Below are positions 32,818 to 44,225 of a stretch of 64,000 bases of DNA, in pieces. The position numbers were made by a program, and so were the translations under genes. The notes beneath the pieces are model-generated. The model saw nothing but the letters and a program-made list of their open reading frames with translations. It was not told the origin of the DNA and searched no databases. Where the stretch lies: assembly GCA_947472795.1 (NCBI GenBank), contig CANJBL010000009.1, positions 1 to 64,000 on the forward strand. The letters are read 5' to 3'. Positions within the stretch are counted from its first letter, which is position 1, and each line of letters starts with the position of its first letter. This DNA is from Fidelibacterota bacterium (GTDB lineage: Bacteria; Pseudomonadota; Alphaproteobacteria; Rhodospirillales; Rhodospirillaceae).

Positions 32818-35800
32818 TCAGGCGGCCTTCCGCCGCCAGCGCAAGAACCGTGGCCAATGCAGCGCGTGCGCTTTCTCGCTGGCGCGCGCTAGGTACAGAT
32901 AAACCACCGGTGTGGTGTACAGCGTCAGGAACTGGCTCACCAGCAATCCGCCGAAGATGGTGATGCCCAGCGGCCGGCGCAGTTCGGCCCCTTCGCCGAG
33001 GCCTACTGCGAGCGGTAGCGCGCCCAGCAGGGCAGCCATGGTTGTCATCATGATGGGACGGAAGCGCAAGCGGCAGGCTTCGGCAATGGCATCGTGTGGT
33101 GTCGCGCCCTGGCGCTGGGCGGTCAACGCAAAGTCCACCATGATGATGGCATTCTTCTTGGCGATGCCGATCAGGAGAATAAGCCCGATATATCCGATAA
33201 TCCCCAGCTCGGTTTTCAAGGCCAGAAGCGCCATGAACGCGCCCAGGCCCGCCGTCGGCAGGGTCGAGAGAATGGTGATGGGATGAATGTAACTCTCATA
33301 AAGAATTCCCAGCACCACATAAACCGTCAGGATCGCCGCCAGCACCATCAGAAGAGCCGAGCCCGACGTGGATTGGAACGCTCCTGCTGTGCCAGCGAAA
33401 ACGCCGTGGATGGTCGGCGGCATGCCGATGGAGCCGGCGACGTTCTCAATGGCGCGCGTGGCATCGCTCAGCGAATAGCCTGGTGCCAGTGAAAAGGAGA
33501 CGGTCGTGGCGGCGAAATGACCCTGGTGATTGATGGCCGTCGGTGTCGAGCCGGAGCCGTATTTGGCCAAGGCCGAGAAAGGCACCATCGTCTCCACCCG
33601 CGTGGACACCGCCGATCCCGTGGACGCGCCGCCGCGTCCCGTATTGGCCAGTGCGTTGGCCGCGAGATTACGCGAGGCTTCCTCGCTCTCCGACGCGCCG
33701 GCGCTGCTTGCACCAACCGTACCGCCAACAGGCGCTGTGGCTTGCGCGCCGCTGATCTGGCCAAAGGTGCTGATGAACAGGTCTTGCAGGTTCTCTGGGC
33801 TCTGCCAGAACTTTTTCGCCACCTCCATGATCACATGGTACTGGTTGAACTGGTTGTAGATGGTCGAGACCTGGCGCTGGGCAAAAGCATCCTGCAGCGC
33901 GTTGTCGATTTGCGCCGTGGTCAGCTTCAGGCGCGCTGCTGTCGCGCGGTCGATCTGGATGTCGGTCTCCAGCCCGCGCTCCTGCTGGTCGGTGTTGACG
34001 TCGGCCAGCTGCGCCACATTCTTCAAGGCCTCTTCCAGGCGTGGGGCCCAGATCCGCAAGTCCTCCACGTCGTCGCCCAACAGCGTGTACTGATAGGGTG
34101 AGTTCGATTGCCGCCCGCCAACACGGATATCCTGCGGCGAGAACAAGAACATGTTGGCGCCGGGCACCGCGCTCATCTTGGTCCTGAGGCGCGCGATCAC
34201 ATCGTCGGTGGAAATTTTGCGCTCGGACAGCGGCTTCAGTTCCACGTTCGCCTGCCCGCCGCCGCCGCCGAAACCCCCGCCGCCGGTGGTGATCTGCACG
34301 CTGGCGATCGCGGGATCACTGCGCAGGATTTTGTCGAACTCGGCGATCTTGCCCTTCATGAGTTCGAACGACGCGCTTTGGTCGCCGCGCACACCGCCGA
34401 TCATGCGGCCCGTGTCCTGCTGCGGAAAGAAACCCTTGGGGATGACAGAAAAGAAATGGAAGTTGAGCACGATGCAGATGACGAGGACGATCATCACCAT
34501 GGCGCGGTTTTCCAGCGCCCATTCCAGGGTGCGCGTATAGCCCCGCAAGATCTTCTCAAACCCTTCATCCAGCCGGCGCTTGAAGCGGGACTCGCGCGCG
34601 GGCTCGTGGGGCCGCAACAAGAGGCCGCACAGCATGGGCGTCGTGGTTAGCGAGATCACCAGCGATAGCCCCAGCGCCACGGCCAGCGTAAGGGCGAACT
34701 CGCTGAAGAAACGGCCCACGGGCCCGCCCATGAACAGAATCGGCAAGAAAACCGCGCACAAGGATGCAGTCATGGAAAGCACGGTGAAGCCCACCTCCTG
34801 GGCCCCGAGGAATGCGGCTTCCATGCGTGGCATGCCGGCCTCCACATGGCGCATAGTGTTCTCCAGCACGACAATGGCATCATCGACCACGAACCCGGTC
34901 GCCACCGTCAACGCCATGAGCGAGAGATTATCGAGCGTAAAGCCCGCCAGATACATGATTCCAAAGGTGCCAACCAACGACACAGGCACGGCCACGCTGG
35001 GGATGATCGTCGCCCGCCAATCGCGCAAGAACAGATAGACCACGGTAATCACCAGGACGATGGAAATGAGCAAGGTCCATCCGGTGTCTCTGAGCGAGGA
35101 GCGAATGCTGAGGGTCTGGTCGTTGCGCACACGCAGGTCCACGTCCGTCGGCAGCGTGGCCGCCAGCCGCGGCATCTGCTCCGTAATGTGATGCACGGTC
35201 TCGATGATATTGGCGCCCGGCTGCTGCGAAACCTGGATCACCACGCAAGGATCGCCGTCGCAGTAAGCCGCGTTGCGCACATCTTCAACTGAACCCTCGA
35301 CCTCGGCGATGTCCGCGAGCCGCACGATGCCGCCGTTACGTTGGGCTACGATCAGCCCGCCGTAGAGGGTAGCGCCCCGCTCTACGTCGCTGGACAGCAC
35401 GTCGTTGGCATAGATTTGGAACCGCCGGTCGCCCACCTCAATGGACCCCTTTGGCGTATTGGCATTACCAGCGGCCAGCGCGGCGCGCACATCCTCAAGG
35501 CCAATGCCGTACTTGAACATTGCGCGCGGGTTCAACTCCACGCGGATGGCGGGAAGCGAGCTGCCCGAAATGCCCACGTTGCCCACGCCCGTGACTTGCG
35601 AGAGCGCCGGTTGCAGCACGTTGGATGCCACGTCGTAAAGCTGGCCTTGCGTGCGTGTTTTCGACACCAGCGTCAGCACCATGATCGGCGCGTTGGCCGG
35701 GTTGAATTTGCGGTAGGTGGGATTGGCGCGCAGGCTCGATGGTAAGTCCGCGCGCGCCGCCTCGATGGCGGCTTGCACGTCACGCGCCGCGCCGTCGATA

Positions 35801-36099
35801 TCGCGCGTCAATCCGAACTGCAGCACAATCTGGGTTTGGCCCACCGTCGAACGCGAGGTCATCTCACTCACGTCGGCGATTTCACCCAAGTGCCGTTCCA
35901 GCGGCGTGGCTACCGTTGCGGCCACCACCTCGGGGCTTGCACCGGGCAGGCTTGCGCTCACGGCAATGGTGGGGATATCCACTTGCGGCAGGGACGACAC
36001 GGGCAGAAGGAAGAAGGCCACCGTTCCCGCCAGCACCACCGCCAGCGTCAGCAGCGTCGTGCCGACGGGCCGCGAGATGAAGGGTGCGGAAATGCTCAT
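32818..36099 (-). CDS. mdtC: RND efflux inner-membrane pump, MdtC-like
   Basis: This 1093-residue resistance-nodulation-division transporter has the twelve-helix, two-porter-domain layout. It shows the helix 4 pair in [15 protein letters not shown], the [11 protein letters not shown] segment and the [16 protein letters not shown] helix. It exports drugs or other small molecules using the proton gradient. Pumps of this group are usually about 1020-1040 residues. The excess is mainly a Gly/Ser/Ala-rich insert of about 50 residues between FGQISG and [10 protein letters not shown]. Its ATG overlaps the stop of the MdtB-like gene by four bases. In the Enterobacteria MdtB and MdtC form a heterotrimer. 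Confidence 0.88.
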   Translation of the reverse strand: MSISAPFISRPVGTTLLTLAVVLAGTVAFFLLPVSSLPQVDIPTIAVSASLPGASPEVVAATVATPLERHLGEIADVSEMTSRSTVGQTQIVLQFGLTRDIDGAARDVQAAIEAARADLPSSLRANPTYRKFNPANAPIMVLTLVSKTRTQGQLYDVASNVLQPALSQVTGVGNVGISGSSLPAIRVELNPRAMFKYGIGLEDVRAALAAGNANTPKGSIEVGDRRFQIYANDVLSSDVERGATLYGGLIVAQRNGGIVRLADIAEVEGSVEDVRNAAYCDGDPCVVIQVSQQPGANIIETVHHITEQMPRLAATLPTDVDLRVRNDQTLSIRSSLRDTGWTLLISIVLVITVVYLFLRDWRATIIPSVAVPVSLVGTFGIMYLAGFTLDNLSLMALTVATGFVVDDAIVVLENTMRHVEAGMPRMEAAFLGAQEVGFTVLSMTASLCAVFLPILFMGGPVGRFFSEFALTLAVALGLSLVISLTTTPMLCGLLLRPHEPARESRFKRRLDEGFEKILRGYTRTLEWALENRAMVMIVLVICIVLNFHFFSVIPKGFFPQQDTGRMIGGVRGDQSASFELMKGKIAEFDKILRSDPAIASVQITTGGGGFGGGGGQANVELKPLSERKISTDDVIARLRTKMSAVPGANMFLFSPQDIRVGGRQSNSPYQYTLLGDDVEDLRIWAPRLEEALKNVAQLADVNTDQQERGLETDIQIDRATAARLKLTTAQIDNALQDAFAQRQVSTIYNQFNQYHVIMEVAKKFWQSPENLQDLFISTFGQISGAQATAPVGGTVGASSAGASESEEASRNLAANALANTGRGGASTGSAVSTRVETMVPFSALAKYGSGSTPTAINHQGHFAATTVSFSLAPGYSLSDATRAIENVAGSIGMPPTIHGVFAGTAGAFQSTSGSALLMVLAAILTVYVVLGILYESYIHPITILSTLPTAGLGAFMALLALKTELGIIGYIGLILLIGIAKKNAIIMVDFALTAQRQGATPHDAIAEACRLRFRPIMMTTMAALLGALPLAVGLGEGAELRRPLGITIFGGLLVSQFLTLYTTPVVYLYLARASEKAHALHWPRFLRWRRKAA

Positions 36100-39000
36100 G
36101 CCTTCACCTCGGCAATGACCTCCTGCGTCTTGCGGCGCAGGCGCTGGCCCAGATCGTCGAAGGCAAGATAGATCACCGGCGTGGTGAACAACGTCAGAAG
36201 CTGGCTCACGATCAACCCGCCGACGATGGAGACGCCCAGGGGCTCGCGCAGTTCCGAGCCCACGCCGCCGCCGATCATCAGGGGCAGAGCGCCCAGCAGC
36301 GCGGCCATGGTCGTCATCAAGATGGGACGGAAGCGTAGCAGGGCAGCCTCATGAATCGCCTCCCGGGCGGGTTTGTGCTCGTGGCGTTCGGCATCCAGCG
36401 CGAAGTCGATCATCATGATGGCGTTCTTCTTGACGATTCCGATCAGAAGCACGATCCCGATGATGCCGATGACCCCCAAATCCATGCGGAAGACGATCAG
36501 GGCCAGCAGCGCGCCCACGCTCGCCGACGGCAGCGTGGAGAGAATGGTGATGGGGTGGATGAAGCTCTCATACAGAACGCCCAGCACGATATAGACCGTC
36601 ACGATGGCGGCGAAGATTAGCAGCACCTCGTTGCCGAGCGAGCTTTGGAAAGCTAGTGCTGCGCCCTGAAAACTTGTGATCACCGAAGGTGGCAGGCCGA
36701 TGTCCGCCTCCGCTTGGGCGATAGCATCCACCGCCTGACCCAGCGACACACCCGGCGCTAGGTTGAAGGACACGATATTGGCCGGGAACTGGTGCAGGTG
36801 GTTGATCTGCAAGGGCGCCGCCCGTTCATGGAATTTAGCGATGGCCGATAGCGGCACCTGTCCACCCTGAGACGGTACATAGATGGAGCCCAAAGAGTCG
36901 ATGGTCTTCTGCAAAGCGGGGTCGGATTCCAGAATCACGCGCTGCTGCGTGGTCTGGGTAAAGATGGTCGAGACCATGCGCTGGCCGAAGGCGTCGTAAA
37001 GCGCATTGTCGACCGTCGCAAAGGTAATCCCCAGCCGGGTGGCTGTGTCGCGGTCAAGTTCGATATAGGCCGCGAGGCCATTGTTCTGCGCGTCGCTGGC
37101 CACGTCCGCAAGCTGCGGCAATTGCGCCAGGCGCTCGACCACGCGCGGGACCCACTGGGCCAGCTCTTCGCCGTTGGCATCCTCTAATACGAATTGGTAC
37201 TGCGTGCGGCTGACCGTATCGTCGATGGTCAGGTCCTGCACGGGCTGCATATACAATGTGATGCCCTGCACATCCTTTACCTGGTTCTTCAGGCGCCGAA
37301 TGATCTCGGTGGCATTGGCCTTGCGCTTGGAATGCGGCTTCAAGTTGATTGTCATGCGCCCGCTGTTGAGCGTGATATTCGTACCGTCGATGCCGATGAA
37401 TGAGGACACACTCACCACATCCGGATCCTTCAAGACCGCTTCCGCCAAGGCCGATTGGCGTTCCGCCAGCGCGCCGAAGGATGTGGTCTGTGCGCCTTCC
37501 GTGATGCCTTGGATGACGCCCGTGTCCTGCACGGGGAAAAAGCCTTTGGGTATAGCGATCCACAGCACAATGGTGAGCGCCAGCGTGCCTACAGCCACCA
37601 GCAACGTCAGACGCGAGCGGTCGATCACCCACGTCAGGGCTTTGCCGTAAACGGCAATGAGGTCATTGAACTTATCCTCGGCCCAGCGCACCACGGGATT
37701 CAGCTCCGCCCGCTCGTGATGTTTCAACAGCTTGGCGCACATCATCGGCACCAGGGTCAGCGACACCACCGCCGAGATCAGGATGGTCACAGCCAGCGTG
37801 ATGGCGAATTCGCGGAACAAGCGTCCCACCACGTCGCCCATAAACAACAGGGGGATCAGCACGGCGATCAGCGAAACGGTCAGCGAGATGATGGTGAACC
37901 CAATCTGCTCCGCGCCCTTCAATGCCGCATCCAGCGGCTTCTCGCCGGCTTCCACGTAGCGCGAGATGTTCTCGATCATGACAATAGCATCGTCCACCAC
38001 GAAGCCTGTCGCGATGGTCAGGGCCATGAGCGACAAGTTGTTGAGGCTGAAGTTCGCCAGATACATGAAGGCGAAAGTGCCGACGATGGACAGCGGCACC
38101 GACAGGCTGGGGATAATGGTGGCCGCCCAATTGCGCAAGAAAAGGTAAATCACCAGCACAACCAGCACCACGGCCAGGAACAGCTCGAACTCTACGTCCT
38201 CCACCGAGGCACGGATGGTGGTGGTGCGGTCCGTCAGCACCTGCAAATCCACCGCCGCCGGCAGGGTGGTCTTGATCTGCGGCAGCACGCGCATGACGTT
38301 GTCCACCACCGCAATCACGTTGGCGCCGGGCTGGCGCTGCACATTGACGATGATGGCGGGCTCCGTGTTCATCCAAGCGCCCAACTTGTCGTTCTCGGCA
38401 CCGGCGCCCACGGTGGCCACGTCCGACAGGCGCACGGGTGCCCCAGCACGATAGGCGATGATTAGGTTCCTGTATTCTTCCGGGTCGCGGATCTGGTCGT
38501 TGGCGTTGATGGTATAGGCGCGCGTGGCGCCGTCGAAGTTACCTTTAGGCGTGTTGACGTTGGCATTGCTGATGGTCGAGCGAAGGTCGTCGAGGTTCAG
38601 GCCATAGGCCGCAAGTGCCCGTGGGTTGGCGCGGATGCGCACGGCAGGCTTGTTGCCGCCGCTCAAATTCACCACGCCCACGCCCGGCAGCTGCGAGAGT
38701 TTTGTGGCCAGACGCGTGTCGATCAGGCTTTGAAGTTCCGTCAGCGGCAGCGTCTTCGAGGTGACGCCGATGGTCAGCACTGGCGCGTCGGCAGGGTTGA
38801 ATTTGTGAAAGATCGGCGGTGCCGGAAGATCGTTGGGCAGCAGGCTGCCCGCCGCGTTCATCTTCGACAGGACTTCCTGCTCCGCGCTGTCCAGGCTGAC
38901 CTCCAGTCCGAACTGCAGTGTAATGAGCGATGCCCCGGCGGAGCTGGTGGACAGCATCTGCTGCAGGCCGGGCATCTGGCCCAGCTGGCGCTCCAAAGGC

Positions 39001-39197
39001 GCGGTGATGGATGTGGCCACCACCTCCGGGCTCGCACCCGGCAGGAAGGTTTGCACCTGGATGGTGGGATAATCGATATCCGGCAGAGCCGATAGCGGCA
39101 GATAGCGGAACGCCGCCGCGCCCACCAGCAGGATCGCGATCATGAACAGCGACGTTGCGACCGGGCGAAGGATGAACGTGCGCGAAGGATTGAGCAT
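36096..39197 (-). CDS. mdtB: RND efflux inner-membrane pump, MdtB-like
   Basis: This 1033-residue RND pump is the partner of the gene after it. Landmarks are [19 protein letters not shown] in helix 4, [30 protein letters not shown] and [20 protein letters not shown], the last showing where the MdtC-like paralogue carries its insert. The length is normal for the family. The order adaptor, pump B, pump C on one strand matches mdtABC. No outer-membrane TolC-type factor is in the operon, so it must use one encoded elsewhere. Confidence 0.88.
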   Translation of the reverse strand: MLNPSRTFILRPVATSLFMIAILLVGAAAFRYLPLSALPDIDYPTIQVQTFLPGASPEVVATSITAPLERQLGQMPGLQQMLSTSSAGASLITLQFGLEVSLDSAEQEVLSKMNAAGSLLPNDLPAPPIFHKFNPADAPVLTIGVTSKTLPLTELQSLIDTRLATKLSQLPGVGVVNLSGGNKPAVRIRANPRALAAYGLNLDDLRSTISNANVNTPKGNFDGATRAYTINANDQIRDPEEYRNLIIAYRAGAPVRLSDVATVGAGAENDKLGAWMNTEPAIIVNVQRQPGANVIAVVDNVMRVLPQIKTTLPAAVDLQVLTDRTTTIRASVEDVEFELFLAVVLVVLVIYLFLRNWAATIIPSLSVPLSIVGTFAFMYLANFSLNNLSLMALTIATGFVVDDAIVMIENISRYVEAGEKPLDAALKGAEQIGFTIISLTVSLIAVLIPLLFMGDVVGRLFREFAITLAVTILISAVVSLTLVPMMCAKLLKHHERAELNPVVRWAEDKFNDLIAVYGKALTWVIDRSRLTLLVAVGTLALTIVLWIAIPKGFFPVQDTGVIQGITEGAQTTSFGALAERQSALAEAVLKDPDVVSVSSFIGIDGTNITLNSGRMTINLKPHSKRKANATEIIRRLKNQVKDVQGITLYMQPVQDLTIDDTVSRTQYQFVLEDANGEELAQWVPRVVERLAQLPQLADVASDAQNNGLAAYIELDRDTATRLGITFATVDNALYDAFGQRMVSTIFTQTTQQRVILESDPALQKTIDSLGSIYVPSQGGQVPLSAIAKFHERAAPLQINHLHQFPANIVSFNLAPGVSLGQAVDAIAQAEADIGLPPSVITSFQGAALAFQSSLGNEVLLIFAAIVTVYIVLGVLYESFIHPITILSTLPSASVGALLALIVFRMDLGVIGIIGIVLLIGIVKKNAIMMIDFALDAERHEHKPAREAIHEAALLRFRPILMTTMAALLGALPLMIGGGVGSELREPLGVSIVGGLIVSQLLTLFTTPVIYLAFDDLGQRLRRKTQEVIAEVKA

Positions 39198-39222
39198 GAT
39201 GTTCTGGGCGTCCCTGCGCTTA

Positions 39223-39270
39223 GAGCATGTTCCGGAAAAGTGTGGGCGGTTTTCCGATCAGAACATGCTT
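39223..39270. repeat. Dispersed palindromic repeat, type A, copy 1
   Basis: AGCATGTTC (39224-39232) and GAACATGCT (39261-39269) are inverted around CGGAAAA...TTTTCCG. It is a variant (CATGTTC instead of CATTTTC) of the repeat found at 44579, 53573 and 58012. It lies between the MdtA-like and MdtB-like genes and could form an RNA hairpin within their message. Confidence 0.75.
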
Positions 39271-39330
39271 AAATAAAGACATTCCAGACCCAACCTATTT
39301 CAATTTGAACTCAAGAGACTCTGGCCAGAA

Positions 39331-40863
39331 TTAAGGCGAAGGCGTCGCGGGAGGCTGCGCGCCAGGAGCAGCTCCTCCGCCGCGCTGACGCCGTGGCCTT
39401 TGACCGGCTTCTCCCGTCGCGGCGCTGCCGGCTCCATTTGCTCCTGCTCTCGGCCCGCGCCGCTGCTGTCCCGGGACATTGGCTGGTGGCGTTGCGGCCG
39501 GCGCATTAGCATCGGGCGGCGGGGCGAGGGGATCCGTCGGTGGATTGGGCACATAAACTTGAGCGCCTTCCCGCAAGCGGTCCACACCGTCCACCACGAC
39601 CTGATCGCCGGGGTTCACGCCCGAGAGCATCTGCGTCAACGTAGCCGTGCTCACGCCGGTCTTCACCGTCTGCACAGTGACCGTGTCATCGGGCTTGATG
39701 AGGAAGACGAAAGAGCCCGGCGCTCCGTGTTGAATGGCCGTCGGCGGCAACACCGTGGCATTGTGGATGGTATCCACTAGGAGGCGCACGTTCACGAATT
39801 GATTGGGGAACAATGACGCATCGCCATTCTCGAAACTGGCTTTCAGTTTCACGGTGCCCGTGGACGGATCAATCAGGTTGTCGAGCGCCGTCAGCGAACC
39901 CGTCGCCAGATGCGTGGCATTGGTGCGGTCGTAGGCTTCTACTTTTAGCGCAACACCTTCGCGCATGCGCTTTTGAATCTGCGGCAGCGTGTCCTCGGGC
40001 AATGTGAAGACCACGGTAATAGGGCTCACCTGCGCGATGATGCCGATGCCGTTGGTCTCTCCCGTGGTCACATAGTTGCCTTCGTCCACTTGGCGCAGGC
40101 CAATGCGTCCCGAGATGGGCGCCACGATATGGGCATACGTCAGGCTTAAGGCGGCGCTGGCAATGGCGGACTGGTCGGTGGCTACCGCAGCGGTGTATTG
40201 GCCCACTTCGGCGCGCTGGGTCTCCAGCTGCTGCTGCGAGATGGCGTTTTCCTTGATGAGTTCTTCATAGCGTGCGACGTCGCGCTTGGCGTTCTCCAGC
40301 AGCACCTTGTCGCGCGCCATATTGGCTTCCGCTGTGCGCTTTTGAATTTCATAGTTGCGCGGATCGATCTGCGCCAGGAAGTCGCCCTTCTGCACAAGCT
40401 GGCCTTCTTGGAAGGCCACCTTCTGCAGCTGACCACTGATCTGCGGGCGGATGGTCACTACGGCTGCCGCCGTCACGGTGCCCAGCGCATTTAATGTCAC
40501 GTCGATATCGCCGGTGCGCGCCACAGCCGCACCCACCGCCGTGCCTTGCTGCTGCTCCACGCCCGGCCGCGCGCCGTCGGGGCGCGGCGTGGCCGGGGCG
40601 CTTGCGCGCTGCGCAGCGCGCCCGCCTGGACCTCCGGGTCCGCCCGGGCCGCCAGGTCCACCGCGCCGGAAAGCGTTCTGTTGAGTCTGAGGTGCTGGCT
40701 GCAAAATCCACGCGATGGTCACGGCCACGCCCATGGCGGCCAGCGTCCAGGGAATCATCCCATGCCATTTTTTGGGCGTGCGGGCGTAGCCCAGGCCCTT
40801 CTGCCAGAGGGAGTCCGGGTTCGCCGGTGTGCGCTTTTTAAAGGGATCGCGGTCGTCGTTCAT
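39331..40863 (-). CDS. mdtA: RND periplasmic adaptor, MdtA-like
   Basis: This 510-residue membrane-fusion protein has an N-terminal cytoplasmic stretch, one membrane anchor (about 38-56), a biotinyl-lipoyl-like hairpin domain, a coiled coil and beta-barrel domains (about 110-430). It links the RND pumps to an outer-membrane channel. It is longer than E. coli MdtA (about 415) because of a collagen-like run of GGP repeats (about residues 68-82) and a Pro/Ala-rich tail after about 440 (DPLAPPPDANAPAATPPANV). It is first in the operon, about 130 bases before the MdtB-like gene with a type A repeat in the gap. Confidence 0.87.
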   Translation of the reverse strand: MNDDRDPFKKRTPANPDSLWQKGLGYARTPKKWHGMIPWTLAAMGVAVTIAWILQPAPQTQQNAFRRGGPGGPGGPGGPGGRAAQRASAPATPRPDGARPGVEQQQGTAVGAAVARTGDIDVTLNALGTVTAAAVVTIRPQISGQLQKVAFQEGQLVQKGDFLAQIDPRNYEIQKRTAEANMARDKVLLENAKRDVARYEELIKENAISQQQLETQRAEVGQYTAAVATDQSAIASAALSLTYAHIVAPISGRIGLRQVDEGNYVTTGETNGIGIIAQVSPITVVFTLPEDTLPQIQKRMREGVALKVEAYDRTNATHLATGSLTALDNLIDPSTGTVKLKASFENGDASLFPNQFVNVRLLVDTIHNATVLPPTAIQHGAPGSFVFLIKPDDTVTVQTVKTGVSTATLTQMLSGVNPGDQVVVDGVDRLREGAQVYVPNPPTDPLAPPPDANAPAATPPANVPGQQRRGPRAGANGAGSAATGEAGQRPRRQRGGGAAPGAQPPATPSP

Positions 40864-41176
40864 GGGAAGCCAAGTTCGCTCCGGCTTGTGGTCCGCGTCA
40901 CTCGCAAAAGATGTGCGGCATGAGGCTTAACGTCGCACCTCAGGTTTTAGCCGCTTTTAGCGGCTTCGCCCATTACGGTTGTGATAGGTGGCGCTTACAC
41001 GTGTCTCTCAAAGCCCCGCTAAGTCCAGGTTTCCGCGCAATTTTGGCTGCACTGGCGATCCCATAATCAGACGTGCGAACCACCGCCCGGGTTCCCCGAT
41101 TCGGAACATTTGCCGCTCCCACCGATTACTCTTTGGCCGATTACCCTTGGAGAGAGCAGCGAGAAGGAGCCCGCCT
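40864..41176. other. Intergenic region between divergent mdtA and a small membrane gene
   Basis: This 313-base gap should hold the promoter of the efflux operon (minus strand) and one for the small gene on the right. The one clear element is a tight hairpin, AGCCGCT/AGCGGCT with a three-base loop (40949-40965), about 90 bases upstream of mdtA. No regulator gene, RNA gene or supported open frame is seen. Confidence 0.5.
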
Positions 41177-41437
41177 ATGGCCAACAAAATGTTCGTGGGC
41201 GAAATCCGCATCATGGGCCGCATGTGCTTTGCCGCTTTCCTGCGGTTTCTGATCCCCGGACTCGTGCTCACAGCCCTTCTTTTGGCGGTTTCTCTGATGG
41301 AAGACGGGCAAACCGCCCATTTCCTGCGGTTGCTCAGTCCGGTGCCATTCCTTGTGCTCGGTATCGCCGGGTTGGTCTACGTGGCGGAAAAGACTCTGCA
41401 ATTCTTCGGAAAGCGCGCCAAGGCCCGCGCTTCCTAA
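41177..41437 (+). CDS. Small two-helix membrane protein, unknown
   Basis: This 86-residue protein starts MANKMFVGEIRIMG and has two hydrophobic helices (about 18-38 and 50-69) and a basic C-terminal tail (GKRAKARAS). AAGGAG lies seven bases before the chosen ATG; the longer open frame upstream has no such support and reads as low-complexity basic sequence. I do not recognise a family. It is convergent with the MHS transporter gene and separated from it by nine bases. Confidence 0.55.
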   Translation: MANKMFVGEIRIMGRMCFAAFLRFLIPGLVLTALLLAVSLMEDGQTAHFLRLLSPVPFLVLGIAGLVYVAEKTLQFFGKRAKARAS

Positions 41438-41446
41438 GGCGCACAG

Positions 41447-42721
41447 CTAGTGGCGATGGGCGCGTTTCAGCAGACTTAAGGCCAGGAAACTGATCACGCC
41501 GGCCGCGGTCAGATAGTAGCCCACCTGCGGCAGCCCACCGCGTGCCGCCAGCGCTTGCGCGATGAATGGCGTCACCGCTCCGCCCAGGATGCCGCCCACA
41601 TTGAAGGTGATCGAAACACCTGTATAGCGCACGCGCGCAGGGAACAGTCCCGGCAGCCACGAGCCCAAGGGGCCATAGGTCATGCCCATGAACACCAGCG
41701 TCAGCGACAGGAACATCCAGGTGCTGAAAAGCCCGCCGCTCATCATCGGCGCCAATAGAAAACCGACGATGCCAGCACCACCGCAGCCTGCCATCAACAC
41801 ACGGCGTTCGTCGAACTTATCCGCAAGCGTGCCCGAAAGAACGATGCCGAAAGCCATGAACAGAATGGCCGCCAACTGCACAAGCAGGAAAGTCTCGCGC
41901 GGATACTTCAGCGTCGTCGTGCCGTAGCCCAATGCAAAAGCCGTCGCGATGTAGAACGTGGCAAAGGTGCAGATAACGGCGAAGATGCCGCCGAACACTT
42001 CGCGCGGATAATGCTTCAGCACATCGGCGAAAGGCACTTTCGGCGGTGGCGCTTCGGCCATGGCCTTGGCGAAGGCGGGCGTCTCCGTCAAACGCAAACG
42101 CACCCACAGCCCCACGCCGACCAGCGCCGCGCTTGCCAAAAATGGCAGGCGCCAGCCCCACGCCACGAAATCCTCCGGCGTCAGCACCAAACCCAGCAGC
42201 ACGAACAGACCGTTCGCAAAAATGAACCCCAGCGGCGCGCCCAACTGCGGCACCATGCCGAAGCGGCTGCGGTGCGAGTCCGGCGCATTTTCCACGGCGA
42301 GAAGTGCTGCCCCGCCCCATTCGCCGCCGAGACCAAAGCCTTGCCCGAACCGCAATAGGCTCAAGGCCGCTGGTGCCCACCAGCCTGCCGTTTCATATGT
42401 GGGCAGGAACGCGATGGCGACTGTCGAAACGCCCATGCACAAGAGCGAAGCCACCAACGTCGATTTGCGCCCCACGCGGTCGCCGAAGTGCCCGAACACC
42501 ACCGACCCCAGGGGCCGTGCGATGAAGGCCAAGCTGAACGTGGCATACGCCTGTAAAAGCTGAACGGACGGCGAAGAGCCAGGGAAGAACAGCGGGCCGA
42601 ACACCAATGATGCTGCGGTGGCATATATATAGAAGTCGTAGAATTCGATTGTCGTACCGGCAAGGCTGGCCCACAGGACCCGCTGGTTGGCGGCATAGAC
42701 ATTGCTGGATGGCTGCGTCAT
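41447..42721 (-). CDS. MHS-family MFS transporter
   Basis: This 424-residue permease of the metabolite:H+ symporter family has GTTIEFYDFYIYATA in helix 1, GDRVGRKSTL in the first cytoplasmic loop and GFGLGGEWGGAALLAVENAP in helix 4, resembling the YhjE/ShiA branch. It would import a small organic acid or similar solute. It is in the same direction as, and 67 bases after, the patatin gene. No catabolic enzyme beside it points to a substrate. Confidence 0.85.
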   Translation of the reverse strand: MTQPSSNVYAANQRVLWASLAGTTIEFYDFYIYATAASLVFGPLFFPGSSPSVQLLQAYATFSLAFIARPLGSVVFGHFGDRVGRKSTLVASLLCMGVSTVAIAFLPTYETAGWWAPAALSLLRFGQGFGLGGEWGGAALLAVENAPDSHRSRFGMVPQLGAPLGFIFANGLFVLLGLVLTPEDFVAWGWRLPFLASAALVGVGLWVRLRLTETPAFAKAMAEAPPPKVPFADVLKHYPREVFGGIFAVICTFATFYIATAFALGYGTTTLKYPRETFLLVQLAAILFMAFGIVLSGTLADKFDERRVLMAGCGGAGIVGFLLAPMMSGGLFSTWMFLSLTLVFMGMTYGPLGSWLPGLFPARVRYTGVSITFNVGGILGGAVTPFIAQALAARGGLPQVGYYLTAAGVISFLALSLLKRAHRH

Positions 42722-42788
42722 GGCCCCCTACGCACTGATGTGAATCGCGCCGCTACTGTTCGCGGCGCTCGTCCCCGCCTTGGTCTTC

Positions 42789-43949
42789 TCATGGCGTCGA
42801 AGAATACTCAACCCACCTTTGAGCCGCGGCGGCAAAGGTGGCATCGCCGATGGCGCAGTCCAGGTCGGGGCCGCGCCGCAGTGGCTGGTTGGGCACGTCG
42901 CCCGCGATCCAACTGGCGCCCAGCGCTTTCACGGCGCGCACGGCATCGTCGCTGAACAATGCCGGCGGCAGGGCCATCAGCTCCTTCAGGGCATAGGTCG
43001 TCAGGCCCGCAGGCTTCGTCCACTCCCCATTGATCAGAACGGGCTGGATGGAAGGGTTCATGCGCACCACTGTTTTGCCCAGGGTTACATGGGCCGTATA
43101 TCCCGCCGCTTCCGGCGGATCGCCCACGATGCTGCTGGACATCTTGCGGATGTCCTGGAGCAAACACAGGCGGCCACGTTTCTCGAAGAAATCCTTGGGC
43201 CCCTTGCGCACCGGATGGTCCAGCGGTACGCGGGCGCTGCCGCCCGCGCCCAGCGAGAGTGCTGCGATGTTTCCGGGCGCGGCACCATCCACCATCGCCT
43301 CCACCACCGCCGCCATCACCGGGTTGTTGTAGCCGCCGATGGCGCCGTCCCAATAACGCCGTTCGCCGATCTCGGCGGGCTTGTCGAACAGGATCACCGG
43401 CGCCGTGGTCGAGGCATGTACCGCATCCACGAGGCTCATCTCCGCGGCCCTCTGGCCGCCTTTGCTATCGAAGCTGCGCAGGAAGACCGCGCGCTCATGG
43501 TCGTAGTCGAAGCTGGCAAAGAAGATTTTCGGTGCGCGCAGCCCGTCAGCATTGAACAGCGTGCCTACGTCGCGGAGCGCGATGTCCTTGGCGGCGTCGG
43601 TGGGGTCGCGCAATTTGCGCAGCGAGGCGCGAATGCGTTCGCGTTTTTTCTCGGTGCTGAAGCGTGGACCGACGCCGACCAATGATGGCAGACGCTTGAG
43701 CAGAGGAAGTTCCACCAGCAGCGAAGCCGTCGATCCCGGGTGATCGTAGGTCGCCAGAATCTCCGCCGGCGTCTGGTTCTTGAGCAGACCCGCTACCACC
43801 ATGGTGCCGCCGGAGTTGGCGGCCACCATGTCGAAGCGCGCCAGGATCTCAAGGCCCGGCAGATTGTGGTAAAGCTGATCCAGCGCCATGCATTGCAGCA
43901 GCGTCCAGTTGGCGCCGCCGTCAAGCGCGAGGATCTTATACTTCGCCAT
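42789..43949 (-). CDS. Patatin-like phospholipase
   Basis: This 386-residue protein has the patatin fold: an N-terminal LALDGGANW oxyanion loop, the nucleophile S46 in AANSGGTM and the dyad aspartate D201 in YWDGAIGG. It should be a lipid acyl hydrolase. Two sites depart from the classical motifs: the oxyanion loop is DGGAN rather than DGGGxRG, and the elbow is A-x-S-x-G rather than G-x-S-x-G. I believe the ANSGG form occurs in a bacterial subfamily, so activity is still likely. It is just downstream of a truncated TonB-dependent receptor fragment. Confidence 0.8.
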   Translation of the reverse strand: MAKYKILALDGGANWTLLQCMALDQLYHNLPGLEILARFDMVAANSGGTMVVAGLLKNQTPAEILATYDHPGSTASLLVELPLLKRLPSLVGVGPRFSTEKKRERIRASLRKLRDPTDAAKDIALRDVGTLFNADGLRAPKIFFASFDYDHERAVFLRSFDSKGGQRAAEMSLVDAVHASTTAPVILFDKPAEIGERRYWDGAIGGYNNPVMAAVVEAMVDGAAPGNIAALSLGAGGSARVPLDHPVRKGPKDFFEKRGRLCLLQDIRKMSSSIVGDPPEAAGYTAHVTLGKTVVRMNPSIQPVLINGEWTKPAGLTTYALKELMALPPALFSDDAVRAVKALGASWIAGDVPNQPLRRGPDLDCAIGDATFAAAAQRWVEYSSTP

Positions 43950-43979
43950 GCCCGCCTCTTGGGTCGTGCGTTCCGCGCT

Positions 43980-44225
43980 CTAGAACTTCGCGCGCAACGT
44001 CACGCCAAAGGTGCGCGGTTCGATGGGAAGGCCCGCATAGAGCTGGGTGGAGCTAGCGGCCAATCCTTGCGTGATGGCGCGTGTGGTGCCCGAGCCTTGC
44101 AACGGCGCGTCGGCCACCAGCTGCATGGCGGATTTGTTCAGCGCATTGCGCACCCAAACTTCCGCGGCCCAGCGCTGGTCCGACGAACCGACGCCGGCTT
44201 TGGCATCCATGAACATCAAGGCTTT
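43980..44225 (-). pseudogene. C-terminal fragment of a TonB-dependent receptor
   Basis: The last 75 or so residues of a TonB-dependent outer-membrane receptor remain: RWAAEVWVRNALNK, a loop, and the closing beta strand EPRTFGVTLRAKF ending in phenylalanine, as needed for outer-membrane insertion. The plug and most of the barrel are missing. The similarity stops near 44225, where a response-regulator fragment begins on the other strand. Without a signal peptide it cannot be functional. It may once have been co-transcribed with the patatin gene. Confidence 0.78.
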
